DNA of 64,000 bases from Thiobacillus sp. (GTDB lineage: Bacteria; Pseudomonadota; Gammaproteobacteria; Burkholderiales; Thiobacillaceae), in NCBI GenBank assembly GCA_030692355.1, contig JAUYCF010000083.1, positions 42,377-106,376 of the forward strand, read 5' to 3'. Under the pieces are notes generated by a model. The model was given only the letters and a program-made list of their open reading frames with translations. It did not search any database and was not told the DNA's origin. Below, one piece after another: positions 38,484-46,330 of the stretch. Every line of letters starts with the position of its first letter. Position 1 is the first letter of the stretch. The position numbers were made by a program, and so were the translations under genes.

Positions 38484-39295
38484 GCGAGGCGCCCCAGTTC
38501 ATCGCCGAGTTCCGCGCTGCGGCGGCTGGCCGCCTCCACCGCCTGGCCGATGGCCGGCTTGACTGCCGCCGCGTCCAGCGCGGCAATGCCGCGCTCGGTG
38601 GTGCCGCCCTTGGAGGTGACCCGCTGACGCAGCACGGCCGGTTCCTCGCCCGACTCCAGCGCCAGCTTGGCCGCGCCAAAGAAAGTCTGCAGCGCCAGCT
38701 GGCGCGCGGTGGCGGGCGACAGACCCTGCGCCACCGCCGCGGCTTCGAGCGATTCGAGAAAATAGAACACATAGGCCGGGCCGCTGCCCGACACCGCGGT
38801 AACCGCGTCCAGCTGGGACTCGTCCTCCACCCACACCACGCCGCCGACAGCGCGCAGCACCGCTTCGGCCTGCGAACGCGCGTCCTGGCTGACGGCGGGC
38901 GGAGCAAACAACCCGGCAATCCCGGCCTGCACCAGCGCCGGGGTATTGGGCATGGCGCGCACGATCCGCGTGTGCCCGCCCAGCCAGCGCGCGAGGTCGG
39001 CCACCCGCACCCCGGCGGCAATCGACACCACCAGATGGCCGGCAAGGCGCGGCGCCAGCGCGGCCGCCACCTCGGGCAGGCTTTGCGGCTTCACCGCCAG
39101 CACGATCAGGCCATGCAGCCGCGCCTGCGAAAGATCCGTATGCGTCACCACGCCAAAGCGCGCAGCCAGTTGCCCGCGTGCGTCGGCGTTGATTTCCACC
39201 ACCTCGATATCGGTGGGCGGGGTACCGCTGGCGATCAGGCCGCCGATGATGGCGGCCGCCATGTTGCCGCCGCCGATGAAGCTCACTTTATGCAT
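38480..39295 (-). CDS. proC: Pyrroline-5-carboxylate reductase
   Basis: 271 residues, standard. It makes proline from pyrroline-5-carboxylate. The NAD(P) loop is FIGGGNMAAAIIGGL. The P5CR signature spans about 220-250 (TFFGAAKLALESGEEPAVLR and TSKGGTTERGI). The ATG at 39293-39295 gives the natural MHKVSFIGG start; the longer reading runs through yggS. Lies 8 nt after yggS. Confidence 0.96.
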   Translation of the reverse strand: MHKVSFIGGGNMAAAIIGGLIASGTPPTDIEVVEINADARGQLAARFGVVTHTDLSQARLHGLIVLAVKPQSLPEVAAALAPRLAGHLVVSIAAGVRVADLARWLGGHTRIVRAMPNTPALVQAGIAGLFAPPAVSQDARSQAEAVLRAVGGVVWVEDESQLDAVTAVSGSGPAYVFYFLESLEAAAVAQGLSPATARQLALQTFFGAAKLALESGEEPAVLRQRVTSKGGTTERGIAALDAAAVKPAIGQAVEAASRRSAELGDELGRLA

Positions 39296-39303
39296 ATTTC
39301 TTT

Positions 39304-40044
39304 CTACCTTTCGCCAAATAATGCGGTGCCGATCCGCACGATAGTCGCGCCTTCCAGAACCGCCGCTTCCAGATCGGCCGACATGCCCATCGACAGGGTA
39401 TCGAGCGCATGGCCGCGTGCAATCAACGCATCGTACGCCTCGCGCACCCGCCGGAATGCGGCGCGCTGCGCGGCCATACCGGTCGCCGGGGCGGGAATCG
39501 CCATCAGCCCGCGCAACTGCAGGCCCGGCAGCTTTGAAACGGCCTCCGCCAGCACGGGCAGTTCGGCCACGGCCACGCCGCCCTTGCTGGCCTCGCCACT
39601 GACATTGACCTCGATGCAAACCTGCAGCGGCGGCAAGCCGGCAGGACGCTGCGCGGACAGCCGATCGGCAATCTTCAGCCGATCCACGCTGTGCACCCAG
39701 CTGAAGTTCCCGGCGATTGCCCGCGTCTTGTTGCTTTGGATCGGCCCGATGAAATGCCACAGCAATGGCAGGTCGCTCAACGCGGCCTGCTTTTCCAGCG
39801 CTTCCTGCAGGTAATTTTCGCCGAATTCATGCTGACCGCAAGCCGCCATGGCGCGCACCGCAGCGGCGTCAAAGGTCTTGCTCACCGCCAGCAGGCGCAC
39901 CGTTGCCGCGTCGCGCCCCGCCTCGGCTGCGGCGCGCGCCATCCGTGCCTGCACGGCACGCAAACGGTCGCATGGCGTGCCGGCGAGAGGGTGCGTGCCG
40001 GCCTCAAGTTTGGGAGAATTCGGGCCGTTATCCATTGCGTTCAT
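39304..40044 (-). CDS. yggS: PLP-binding protein YggS (PLPBP family)
   Basis: About 246 residues. It has the PLP lysine in LLAVSKTFDAAAVR, then FGENYLQEALEK, WHFIGPIQSNK, CIEVNVSGEASKGG and LSMGMSADLEAAVLEGATIVRIG. It keeps free PLP in balance. ATG 40044 is used; ATG 40035 gives a nearly equal protein. The N-terminus is 15-20 residues longer than usual in either case. It is divergent from pilT. Confidence 0.92.
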   Translation of the reverse strand: MNAMDNGPNSPKLEAGTHPLAGTPCDRLRAVQARMARAAAEAGRDAATVRLLAVSKTFDAAAVRAMAACGQHEFGENYLQEALEKQAALSDLPLLWHFIGPIQSNKTRAIAGNFSWVHSVDRLKIADRLSAQRPAGLPPLQVCIEVNVSGEASKGGVAVAELPVLAEAVSKLPGLQLRGLMAIPAPATGMAAQRAAFRRVREAYDALIARGHALDTLSMGMSADLEAAVLEGATIVRIGTALFGER

Positions 40045-40229
40045 TATTGAACAGAAACCCGACAAGTTGAATTGTTGTTCCAATAACAGCCTGGGTTGAA
40101 TTGATATCGATCCGAAACGCAGCGCGGCTTTAGACCATTTTTGTCTAAGCCACCCGGCCCGGCTGTTTCATTTGTTTCGTTTCGGATCAATATTTGTCAG
40201 AACCCCACCCAATACAGAACGAGGCACGC

Positions 40230-41273
40230 GTGGACATTTCCGAACTGCTGGCTTTTGCCGTCAAGAACAAGGCTTCCGACCTGCACCTGTCGGCAAGCCT
40301 GCCGCCGATGATCCGGGTCAACGGCGACATCCGCCGCATCAACCTGCCGCCGATGGATCACAAAGACGTGCACCGCATGGTGTACGACATCATGAACGAC
40401 AGCCAGCGCAAGGTGTACGAGGAGACGCTGGAACTCGACTTCTCGTTCGAGATCCCGTCGCTGGCGCGCTTCCGTGTCAACGCCTTCAACCAGCAATACG
40501 GCGCGGGCGCGGTGTTCCGGACGATTCCGTCGAAGGTGCTGTCGCTGGAAGAGCTCAACTGCCCCCCGATCTTCAAGGAAATCTCCGATCAGCCGCGCGG
40601 CATCGTGCTGGTGACCGGGCCGACCGGCTCGGGCAAGTCGACCACGCTGGCGGCGATGATGGACTACGTCAACGAAAACCAGTACGCCCACATTCTGACG
40701 GTCGAAGACCCGATCGAATTCGTGCACCAGAGCAAGAAGTGCCTGATCAACCAGCGCGAAGTCGGCCCACACACGCTGTCGTTTTCCAACGCCCTGCGCT
40801 CGGCGCTGCGGGAAGACCCCGACGTCATCCTGGTCGGCGAATTGCGTGACCTCGAAACCATTCGTCTCGCGCTCACCGCCGCCGAAACCGGCCACCTGGT
40901 GTTCGGCACCCTGCACACCTCGTCCGCCGCCAAGACCATCGACCGCGTGGTCGACGTATTCCCGGCAGCGGAAAAGGAAATGGTGCGCTCGATGCTGTCC
41001 GAATCGCTGCGCGCCGTCATCTCGCAGACGCTGCTGAAAACCAAGGACGGCACGGGCCGCATCGCCGCGCACGAAATCATGATCGGCACCCCGGCCATCC
41101 GCAACCTGATCCGCGAAGGCAAGGTGGCGCAGATGTATTCGTCGATCCAGACCGGCGGCAACATCGGCATGCAGACGCTCGACCAGTGCCTGCAGGATCT
41201 GGTGAGACGCAACCTCGTTGCCTCGAGCGTGGCGCGCACCATGGCACAGAACAAAGATTCCTTTTTGGGCTGA
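40230..41273 (+). CDS. pilT: Type IV pilus retraction ATPase PilT
   Basis: 347 residues from the GTG at 40230, preceded by GAGG and giving the typical (M)DISELLAFAVKNKASDLHLS start; the frame is open further upstream from a TTG. Walker A is GPTGSGKSTT, the Asp box TVEDPIEFVHQ, Walker B DPDVILVGELRD and the His box TGHLVFGTLHT. It depolymerises pili for twitching. The 185-bp gap to yggS should hold both promoters. pilU follows after 10 nt. Confidence 0.97.
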   Translation: MDISELLAFAVKNKASDLHLSASLPPMIRVNGDIRRINLPPMDHKDVHRMVYDIMNDSQRKVYEETLELDFSFEIPSLARFRVNAFNQQYGAGAVFRTIPSKVLSLEELNCPPIFKEISDQPRGIVLVTGPTGSGKSTTLAAMMDYVNENQYAHILTVEDPIEFVHQSKKCLINQREVGPHTLSFSNALRSALREDPDVILVGELRDLETIRLALTAAETGHLVFGTLHTSSAAKTIDRVVDVFPAAEKEMVRSMLSESLRAVISQTLLKTKDGTGRIAAHEIMIGTPAIRNLIREGKVAQMYSSIQTGGNIGMQTLDQCLQDLVRRNLVASSVARTMAQNKDSFLG

Positions 41274-41283
41274 GGACTGAACG

Positions 41284-42411
41284 ATGAATGCCGAAAAAAC
41301 CGTCCACGATCTGCTGCGGCTGATGCTGGCGAAGAACGCGTCCGACCTCTTCCTTACCGCCGGCTTCCCGCCTGCGATCAAGGTGGACGGCAAAATCACC
41401 CCGGTATCGAACCAGACGCTGACGCCCGCGCACACCAGCGAACTGGCACGTTCGCTCATGAACGAGCGGCAGTGGAAGGACTTCGAGGCGAGCAACGAAT
41501 CCAACTTCGCGATCAGCCCGCCCGAGATCGGCCGCTTCCGCGTCAACGTATTCGTGCAGCAGGGGCGCGTCGGCGTCGTGATGCGGACCATCGTCACCAA
41601 AATTCCGAAGATGGAAGACCTCAACCTGCCGCCGATCCTGCGCGACGTCGCGATGATCAAGCGCGGCCTGGTCATCTTCGTCGGCGGCACCGGCACCGGC
41701 AAGTCGACTTCGCTGGCGGCGATGGTGGGCTTTCGCAACGAAAATGCCTGCGACCACATCATCACGGTCGAAGACCCGATCGAATACGTGCACGAGCACA
41801 AGAAATCCATCATCACCCAGCGCGAGGTCGGCATCGACACCGACAACTGGTTCTCCGCGCTGAAGAACACCCTGCGGCAGGCGCCCGACGTCATCCTGAT
41901 CGGCGAAATCCGCGACCGCGAAACCATGGAGTACGCGATCGCCTTTGCCGAAACTGGCCACCTGTGCCTGTCGACCCTGCACGCCAACAGCGCCAACCAG
42001 GCGCTCGACCGCATCATCAACTTCTTCCCCGAGGAAAAACGCGACCAGTTGCTGATGGACCTGTCGCTCAACCTCAAGGCCTTCATCTCGCAGCGCCTGC
42101 TGCCGCGCAAGGGCGCCGCCGGACGCGTCGCCGCAGTCGAAATCCTGCTCAATTCACCGCTGATCTCCGACCTGATCTTCAAGGGCCACGTGCACGAAAT
42201 CAAGGAAATCATGGCGAAATCGCGCGAGATGGGGATGCAGACCTTCGATCAGGCGCTGTTCGACCTCTACGAGGCGGGCATGGTCACCTACGAGGACGCG
42301 CTGCGCAACGCCGACAGCCTCAACGACCTGCGCCTGCAGATCAAGCTGCACGGCCAGGAGGCCAAGGGGCGCGACATGATGGCCGGGCTGGATCACCTGG
42401 ATATCGTCTGA
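41284..42411 (+). CDS. pilU: Type IV pilus ATPase PilU
   Basis: 375 residues, a PilT paralog with Walker A GGTGTGKSTS, TVEDPIEYVHEH, Walker B APDVILIGEIRD and the TGHLCLSTLHA His box. It is longer at the C-terminus, as PilU is. It assists PilT in high-force retraction. A strong bidirectional terminator follows. Confidence 0.96.
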   Translation: MNAEKTVHDLLRLMLAKNASDLFLTAGFPPAIKVDGKITPVSNQTLTPAHTSELARSLMNERQWKDFEASNESNFAISPPEIGRFRVNVFVQQGRVGVVMRTIVTKIPKMEDLNLPPILRDVAMIKRGLVIFVGGTGTGKSTSLAAMVGFRNENACDHIITVEDPIEYVHEHKKSIITQREVGIDTDNWFSALKNTLRQAPDVILIGEIRDRETMEYAIAFAETGHLCLSTLHANSANQALDRIINFFPEEKRDQLLMDLSLNLKAFISQRLLPRKGAAGRVAAVEILLNSPLISDLIFKGHVHEIKEIMAKSREMGMQTFDQALFDLYEAGMVTYEDALRNADSLNDLRLQIKLHGQEAKGRDMMAGLDHLDIV

Positions 42412-42423
42412 TGCCATCCACCC

Positions 42424-42455
42424 AATGAAACGGGGTGCGGACACCCCGTTTCATT
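42424..42455. terminator. Bidirectional terminator between pilU and the rRNA methyltransferase gene
   Basis: Perfect 14-bp stem AATGAAACGGGGTG (42424-42437) / CACCCCGTTTCATT (42442-42455) with a CGGA loop. A-rich and T-rich flanks on each side fit termination from both convergent genes. Confidence 0.85.
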
Positions 42456-42473
42456 CGTGTTTCCGGGCGACGC

Positions 42474-43703
42474 TCAGACTATGCTGTCGGGCGCCTTTTT
42501 CGGCCGCATCGATCCGGCAATCAGCTTGTATTGCAGAAAGCGGGTCTCGATCGGGCCGTTGAACAAAGGGATGCGGCGGCTGGCCTTGAGGCCGAGCAAC
42601 TTCGGCAGCAGGGGATCGCCGGAAATGATCCACGCCTCCCAGCCGGAAAAATTCTTCTTCAGCCAGTCGCCTAAGCGCGGATACCACTCGGCGAGATCCT
42701 CGGCTTCGCCCAGCCGCTCGCCGTAAGGCGGGTTGGTGACGATGGTTCCGGCCGGCGTCGGCGGCTTCAGATCCAGCACGTCGGACACCTTCAGGTCGAT
42801 GGCGTCGGCGTAACCGGCGGCTTCGAGGTTGTTGCGTGCCTTGTCCAGCACCCAGCGATCCTGGTCGGCGCCGAAAATGGGCAGTTGCGTCAGCGGCTTT
42901 TCCTGCGCCTGCGCCTCCATCTTGATTCGCTGCCACAGCTTCGCGTCGAAATCGCGATAGTGCTCAAAGGCGAAATGCCTGCCACGACCCGGCGCCCGGT
43001 TGAGCGCCATGTCCGCCGCTTCGAGCAGGATGGTGCCGGCGCCGCACATCGGGTCGAGCAGCGGCGTGCCGGGATCCCAGCCGGACAGCATCAAGAGGCC
43101 TGCGGCAAGATTTTCCTTGATCGACGCCGCGCTCGCCTCGCGCTTGAAGCCGCGCTTGAATAGCGGCTCGCCGCTGGTGTCGAGATAGAAGGTCACCGCG
43201 TCGGGCGTGAAGAACGCATACACCGGAACGTCGGGCGCTTCGGTGTCGACGCTCGGACGTTCATGCGTTTCCTCGCGGAAGCGGTCGCAGATCGCATCCT
43301 TGATCTTCAGCGTGATGAAGTTAAGGCTCTTCAGCGGTGCGTTCTGCGCGCCGACTTTCACCGCGATGGTTTTTTTCACGTCGAACCAGTCTGGCCACGG
43401 CAGGTCGAGCGCGGCGCGGTAGATGTGTTCTTCCTTGCGGTAGCGGGTGAATCCGACCTTGCGCAGGATGCGGGTGGCGATGCGCGAAGTCAGGTTGACG
43501 CGCATCTCGGCGGCCGCGTCGGCCATGAACAGCACGCCGGCGGGCACCTGGCGCACCACCTGCGCGCCGGCGGCCGCAAGTTCGGTTTCAAGCAGCGCCT
43601 CCAGCCCGCGCGGGCAGGTGGCGAAATGGCTGGCAGGCGGCAGTTCCTCCCGCTCGGGGCGGACGGGATGCGGGGATCGGGTACGACGGGATTCAGGTTT
43701 CAA
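42474..43703 (-). CDS. rlmL: THUMP-domain rRNA guanine-N2 methyltransferase (RlmL-like)
   Basis: 409 residues: an N-terminal THUMP RNA-binding domain (about 25-185) and a Rossmann methyltransferase with LLDPMCGAGTILLEAADMAL and the catalytic TNPPYGERLG. It corresponds only to the RlmL half of E. coli RlmKL (23S G2445); the RlmK half is absent, as in many betaproteobacteria. The Arg/Pro-rich first 20 residues may not all be translated. A Cys in HFATCPRGLEALLETELA fits the family start. Confidence 0.88.
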   Translation of the reverse strand: MKPESRRTRSPHPVRPEREELPPASHFATCPRGLEALLETELAAAGAQVVRQVPAGVLFMADAAAEMRVNLTSRIATRILRKVGFTRYRKEEHIYRAALDLPWPDWFDVKKTIAVKVGAQNAPLKSLNFITLKIKDAICDRFREETHERPSVDTEAPDVPVYAFFTPDAVTFYLDTSGEPLFKRGFKREASAASIKENLAAGLLMLSGWDPGTPLLDPMCGAGTILLEAADMALNRAPGRGRHFAFEHYRDFDAKLWQRIKMEAQAQEKPLTQLPIFGADQDRWVLDKARNNLEAAGYADAIDLKVSDVLDLKPPTPAGTIVTNPPYGERLGEAEDLAEWYPRLGDWLKKNFSGWEAWIISGDPLLPKLLGLKASRRIPLFNGPIETRFLQYKLIAGSMRPKKAPDSIV

Positions 43704-43721
43704 ACTGGACTCTCAAAAACA

Positions 43722-43811
43722 TTTATCCGCGAAGGACGCAAAGAATCGCGAAGTAAAAACCAATATTTCTTGAGGTTTTCTTCGCGTACCTTCGCGTCCT
43801 TCGCGGATGAA
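43722..43811. repeat. Imperfect inverted repeat built of CGCGAAGG-type units
   Basis: Left arm from ATCCGCGAAGGACGC (about 43725) and right arm ending GCGTCCTTCGCGGAT (about 43809), each continuing with further CGCGAAG units, flank an AT-rich centre. It lies between the hemJ stop and the rlmL start, both minus strand. Such units are a scattered repeat class in environmental proteobacteria. It may act as a terminator for hemJ. Confidence 0.7.
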
Positions 43812-43816
43812 AAAAA

Positions 43817-44230
43817 TTAAAACGGCTTCAGCACCACCAGCAACACCACGACCAGCAGCACGATCACCGGAATTTCATTGAACCAGCGGAACCAAACGTG
43901 CGACTTGGCATTCTGTCTGGCTTCGAACTGACGCAACAGGTTTTTGCAGGCATAGTGGTAGCCGACCAGCCCTGCAACCAGCGCGAGCTTCGCCCACATC
44001 CAGTTCATGGAAAACGGAAAATACGCCAGCCACAGCCAGGTTCCGGTAATCAGCGTCAGCCACATGATGGGCGAAACGAAGCGATACAATTTGCGCGCCA
44101 TCAGCAGCAGGCGGTCATACGCCGCATCGTTGGTTTCCATCGCCAGGTTGACGAATAGGCGCGGCAGGTAGAACAGCCCGGCGAACCAGCTCACCACCAT
44201 CACAATATGAAAAGACTTCAGCCACAGCAT
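43817..44230 (-). CDS. hemJ: Protoporphyrinogen IX oxidase, HemJ/CopD-like
   Basis: 137 residues with four hydrophobic helices. It starts MLWLKSFHIVMVVSWFAGLFYLPRLFV, the HemJ pattern with conserved H8 and a Trp/Arg-rich first loop, then NAKSHVWFRWFNEIPV near the C-terminus. HemJ oxidises protoporphyrinogen in heme synthesis. Upstream in-frame codons are not used. The start codon shares the CATG at 44228-44231 with the divergent TlpA-like gene. Confidence 0.87.
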   Translation of the reverse strand: MLWLKSFHIVMVVSWFAGLFYLPRLFVNLAMETNDAAYDRLLLMARKLYRFVSPIMWLTLITGTWLWLAYFPFSMNWMWAKLALVAGLVGYHYACKNLLRQFEARQNAKSHVWFRWFNEIPVIVLLVVVLLVVLKPF

Positions 44231-44771
44231 GGATAAACAAACCTTGAAGAAATGGACGCCAAGCCCGCTAACGCTGATTTTACTGGGTTTGATCGTCTGG
44301 CTGTGGTTTCGCCCGCCGGCCGACGTCAGCGAAGAGAATCGCCCCGCGTCAGCATGGGCCGTGACCCTGCCCGATGGCCGGGCGCTGAGCAGTGATTCGC
44401 TCAGGGGAAAAGTCGTGCTGGTGAATTTCTGGGCGACCTGGTGCCCGTATTGCCGCAAGGAAAAGCCGGCGATCGATGCCTTCTGGCAGGACTACCGAGA
44501 CAGGGGATTCGAGGTTATTTCGATCAGCATCGACGATCCGGCGGAAAAGATCGCTGCCTGGATGCAGGACAAGAACTACGCTTTCATGGCCGCCCCGACC
44601 AACGCGTCGGTGACCGCCGCCTTCGGCAACGTGGCGAGCGTACCCACTTCGTTCATCGTCGATACCGAGGGACGCATCCGCCACAAGATCGCCGGGCAGG
44701 TGCATTATCCCCGGCTGGAAAAACTGGTCACGCCGCTGTTGGGCGTAACCAAGCATACGGAAAATCCATGA
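44229..44771 (+). CDS. TlpA-family membrane-anchored thiol reductase
   Basis: 180 residues with an N-terminal membrane anchor (about 14-28, TLILLGLIVWLWF) and a periplasmic TlpA/ResA thioredoxin fold with the active site W-C-P-Y-C (FWATWCPYCRKEKPAI) and cis-Pro loop VPTSFIVD. It likely reduces periplasmic disulfides, for example for cytochrome c. No clear ribosome site precedes the ATG; a TTG at 44244 is an alternative. SlyX follows with ATGA overlap. Confidence 0.9.
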   Translation: MDKQTLKKWTPSPLTLILLGLIVWLWFRPPADVSEENRPASAWAVTLPDGRALSSDSLRGKVVLVNFWATWCPYCRKEKPAIDAFWQDYRDRGFEVISISIDDPAEKIAAWMQDKNYAFMAAPTNASVTAAFGNVASVPTSFIVDTEGRIRHKIAGQVHYPRLEKLVTPLLGVTKHTENP

Positions 44772-44968
44772 TGGAAGCCCGCCTCACCGAACTCGAAAGC
44801 AAGCTCGCTTTCGCCGAAGACCTGCTCGACACGCTCAACCAGACTGTGGTCCGCCAGCAGGGGCATATTGATTCATTGCAGCAGCAGTTGCGCCTGCTGC
44901 ATCAGCGGCTGCAGGACGTGCTGCCGAACGACGACAACCCGCGCGACGAGATTCCGCCGCACTACTAA
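44768..44968 (+). CDS. slyX: SlyX family protein
   Basis: 66 residues, a heptad-rich coiled coil (LESKLAFAEDLLDTLNQTVV... LQQQLRLLHQRLQ) ending in the family's DEIPPHY. Function unknown; originally linked to SlyD in E. coli. Start 44768 (overlapping the TlpA stop) or the next codon, 44771. Confidence 0.92.
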   Translation: MMEARLTELESKLAFAEDLLDTLNQTVVRQQGHIDSLQQQLRLLHQRLQDVLPNDDNPRDEIPPHY

Positions 44969-45120
44969 AGTTGAATGAATATTTGTCGACCCCGCGATTC
45001 GTCTCCGCGTTCGCCATCTGCACGGAAAACAGGCAGGAACAGCAGCACGGCACCTATCCTCCGTCACTGCCGGAGAACCGGATGCCGCCCGCCGCATTGC
45101 ATGCCCTTAGGGGTTGCGCC

Positions 45121-45236
45121 CTATTGATCCGGCACGAATTAAACATGACTACCGTTCGCCCTGAGCCTGTCGAAGGGCTGTGCTTCGACAGGCTCAGCAC
45201 GAACAAACTCACGGATAAATCTGGCCGGATCAATAG
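45121..45236. repeat. 116-bp MITE-like element, copy 1
   Basis: Ends in perfect 12-bp terminal inverted repeats CTATTGATCCGG / CCGGATCAATAG. Inside is a second inverted repeat, CTGAGCCTGTCGAAG...CTTCGACAGGCTCAG, a widespread REP-type palindrome. Nearly identical to copy 2, with a difference in the right half (GAACAAACTC against GAACGAACTC). Non-coding. Confidence 0.85.
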
Positions 45237-45289
45237 CTGGCAGGCGGCGCTTGCGCGAGCATGGTAATGCGGCAAAACGGTACGGCCTC

Positions 45290-45335
45290 GTAGGTCGGGT
45301 TTTAACCCGACATGTCGGGCTGAAGCCCGACCTAC
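45290..45335. repeat. 46-bp palindromic repeat
   Basis: GTAGGTCGGG (45290-45299) pairs with CCCGACCTAC (45326-45335). Between them are two smaller hairpins, TCGGGTTTTAACCCGA and TCGGGCTGAAGCCCGA. It lies between the two 116-bp elements and would fold as a cloverleaf-like RNA or cruciform. Confidence 0.8.
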
Positions 45336-45376
45336 AAGGGATTGCACATAAGTGCCGTCAAGAATGCAGCACTACA

Positions 45377-45492
45377 CTCTTGATCCGGCACGAATTAAAC
45401 ATGACTACCGTTCGCCCTGAGCCTGTCGAAGGGCTGTGCTTCGACAGGCTCAGCACGAACGAACTCACGGATAAATCTGGCCGGATCAATAG
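45377..45492. repeat. 116-bp MITE-like element, copy 2
   Basis: Same length and order as copy 1. The left terminal repeat has one change (CTCTTGATCCGG); the right one, CCGGATCAATAG, is unchanged. It is in the same orientation as copy 1, 140 bp further on. No obvious target duplication is visible. Confidence 0.85.
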
Positions 45493-45842
45493 TTCTACTG
45501 TCGGACTTGAAGGAAGTTCATCATGGACAACGTGGTCAAGCAGCTGGCCGTGGGCAGGTAAACGCGGTCCCGGAAGCGGGCCGCCCACTTCGCGCTGCGA
45601 TTACCGCCGGATCGCTCCGGCGAGGTTTCCGCAGGAAACATGAACCTGAAAACCTTGCCACAGAGATATGTCCTGCAGGGGCGGTATCCCTTGGGACACG
45701 GAGGCACGGAGAACGGCGGGAACTCAATGGGTTGCCGATCACCCGCCTTCACCTATCGGGCGGGTGCATTGAGCCATGCAAGGGCTTGTTTTTCCTCTGT
45801 GCGCGCTGTGCCTCTGCGGTTCAAGCGCGGTTTCAAGGATCA

Positions 45843-46085
45843 TTACAGGCCGACGAGCTGTGCATGCAGGCCGCGTTCCTTGAAGCTGTGGAGCAGGCTG
45901 GACGCATGGGTGGCATCCGAATCGTAGACCACCATGAGAATGTGGGGTTTGTCCGGGTTGTGACCCACGGAAACCACCCCCGCATCCTGGCGAACCCCGT
46001 CTTCGAGACGGTGCAATGTTTCTTCGTCGAGACCTTCGTCGATATGCACGATCACTTCGTTAAGTCGTGTGTCCATTGTGTTCAT
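45843..46085 (-). CDS. Small HMA-like ferredoxin-fold protein, 80 aa
   Basis: Starts MNTMDTRLNEVIVHIDEGLD with AAGGAG six bases before the ATG at 46083-46085; a second ATG three bases earlier is less well spaced. The alternation of strands and helices (NEVIVHID, ETLHRLEDGVRQDAGVVSVG, HILMVVYDS) resembles a heavy-metal-associated domain but has no cysteines, so no metal site. Function unknown. Confidence 0.72.
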   Translation of the reverse strand: MNTMDTRLNEVIVHIDEGLDEETLHRLEDGVRQDAGVVSVGHNPDKPHILMVVYDSDATHASSLLHSFKERGLHAQLVGL

Positions 46086-46204
46086 CATGATCTCCTTGAG
46101 CGCAGGGTACGACGACGAGCCGTCGCGGGCCGCGAGGCCTTGCCGCTCATATCCCGAATCGCTCGAATCCTGAACCACAGAAACTCGAATGGTTCACATT
46201 CATT

Positions 46205-46330
46205 CTAGTCAAGCGAACAAGCAGGGCAATAGGTAACGCCGCGTACAAACCAGGATTCCGGCGACAGGGCCGGGGCGCCGCGCAGGATCTGGCCGCCGCC
46301 TTCGCCGAACGATGCGTCAATTTCGATCAT
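46205..46330 (-). pseudogene. rtcA: N-terminal stub of RNA 3'-terminal phosphate cyclase
   Basis: A 41-codon frame begins MIEIDASFGEGGGQILRG, the highly typical start of RtcA (IDGS.GEGGGQILR), then loses similarity after about residue 22 and stops at 46205-46207. Intact RtcA has roughly 340 residues, so nearly all of the gene is deleted. The ATG lies inside the last codons of ackA (14-bp overlap), as it would in an ackA-rtcA pair. It is unlikely to be active. Confidence 0.7.

Larger units (their letters stand above)
44969..45842. other. 874-bp repeat-filled gap without convincing genes
   Basis: The gap holds two 116-bp inverted-repeat elements, a 46-bp palindrome between them and a degenerate copy of a CACAGAGGCACGGAG-type repeat (about 45656-45825). 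Reading frames here are made of these repeats. A short frame MDNVVKQLAVGR (45522-45560) has a GAAGGAAG ribosome-like site but ends after 12 codons and may be a gene stub. Confidence 0.75.

Noticed and set aside
36321..38627. 768-codon plus-strand frame
   Set aside because: Antisense to the dynamin-like gene, yggU and part of yggT; the product crosses gene borders and has a Gln/His-rich tail.
45251..45643. Plus-strand frame of 130 codons in the repeat region
   Set aside because: It is a translation of the 46-bp palindrome and the second 116-bp element. The same peptides appear in other frames of the first copy.
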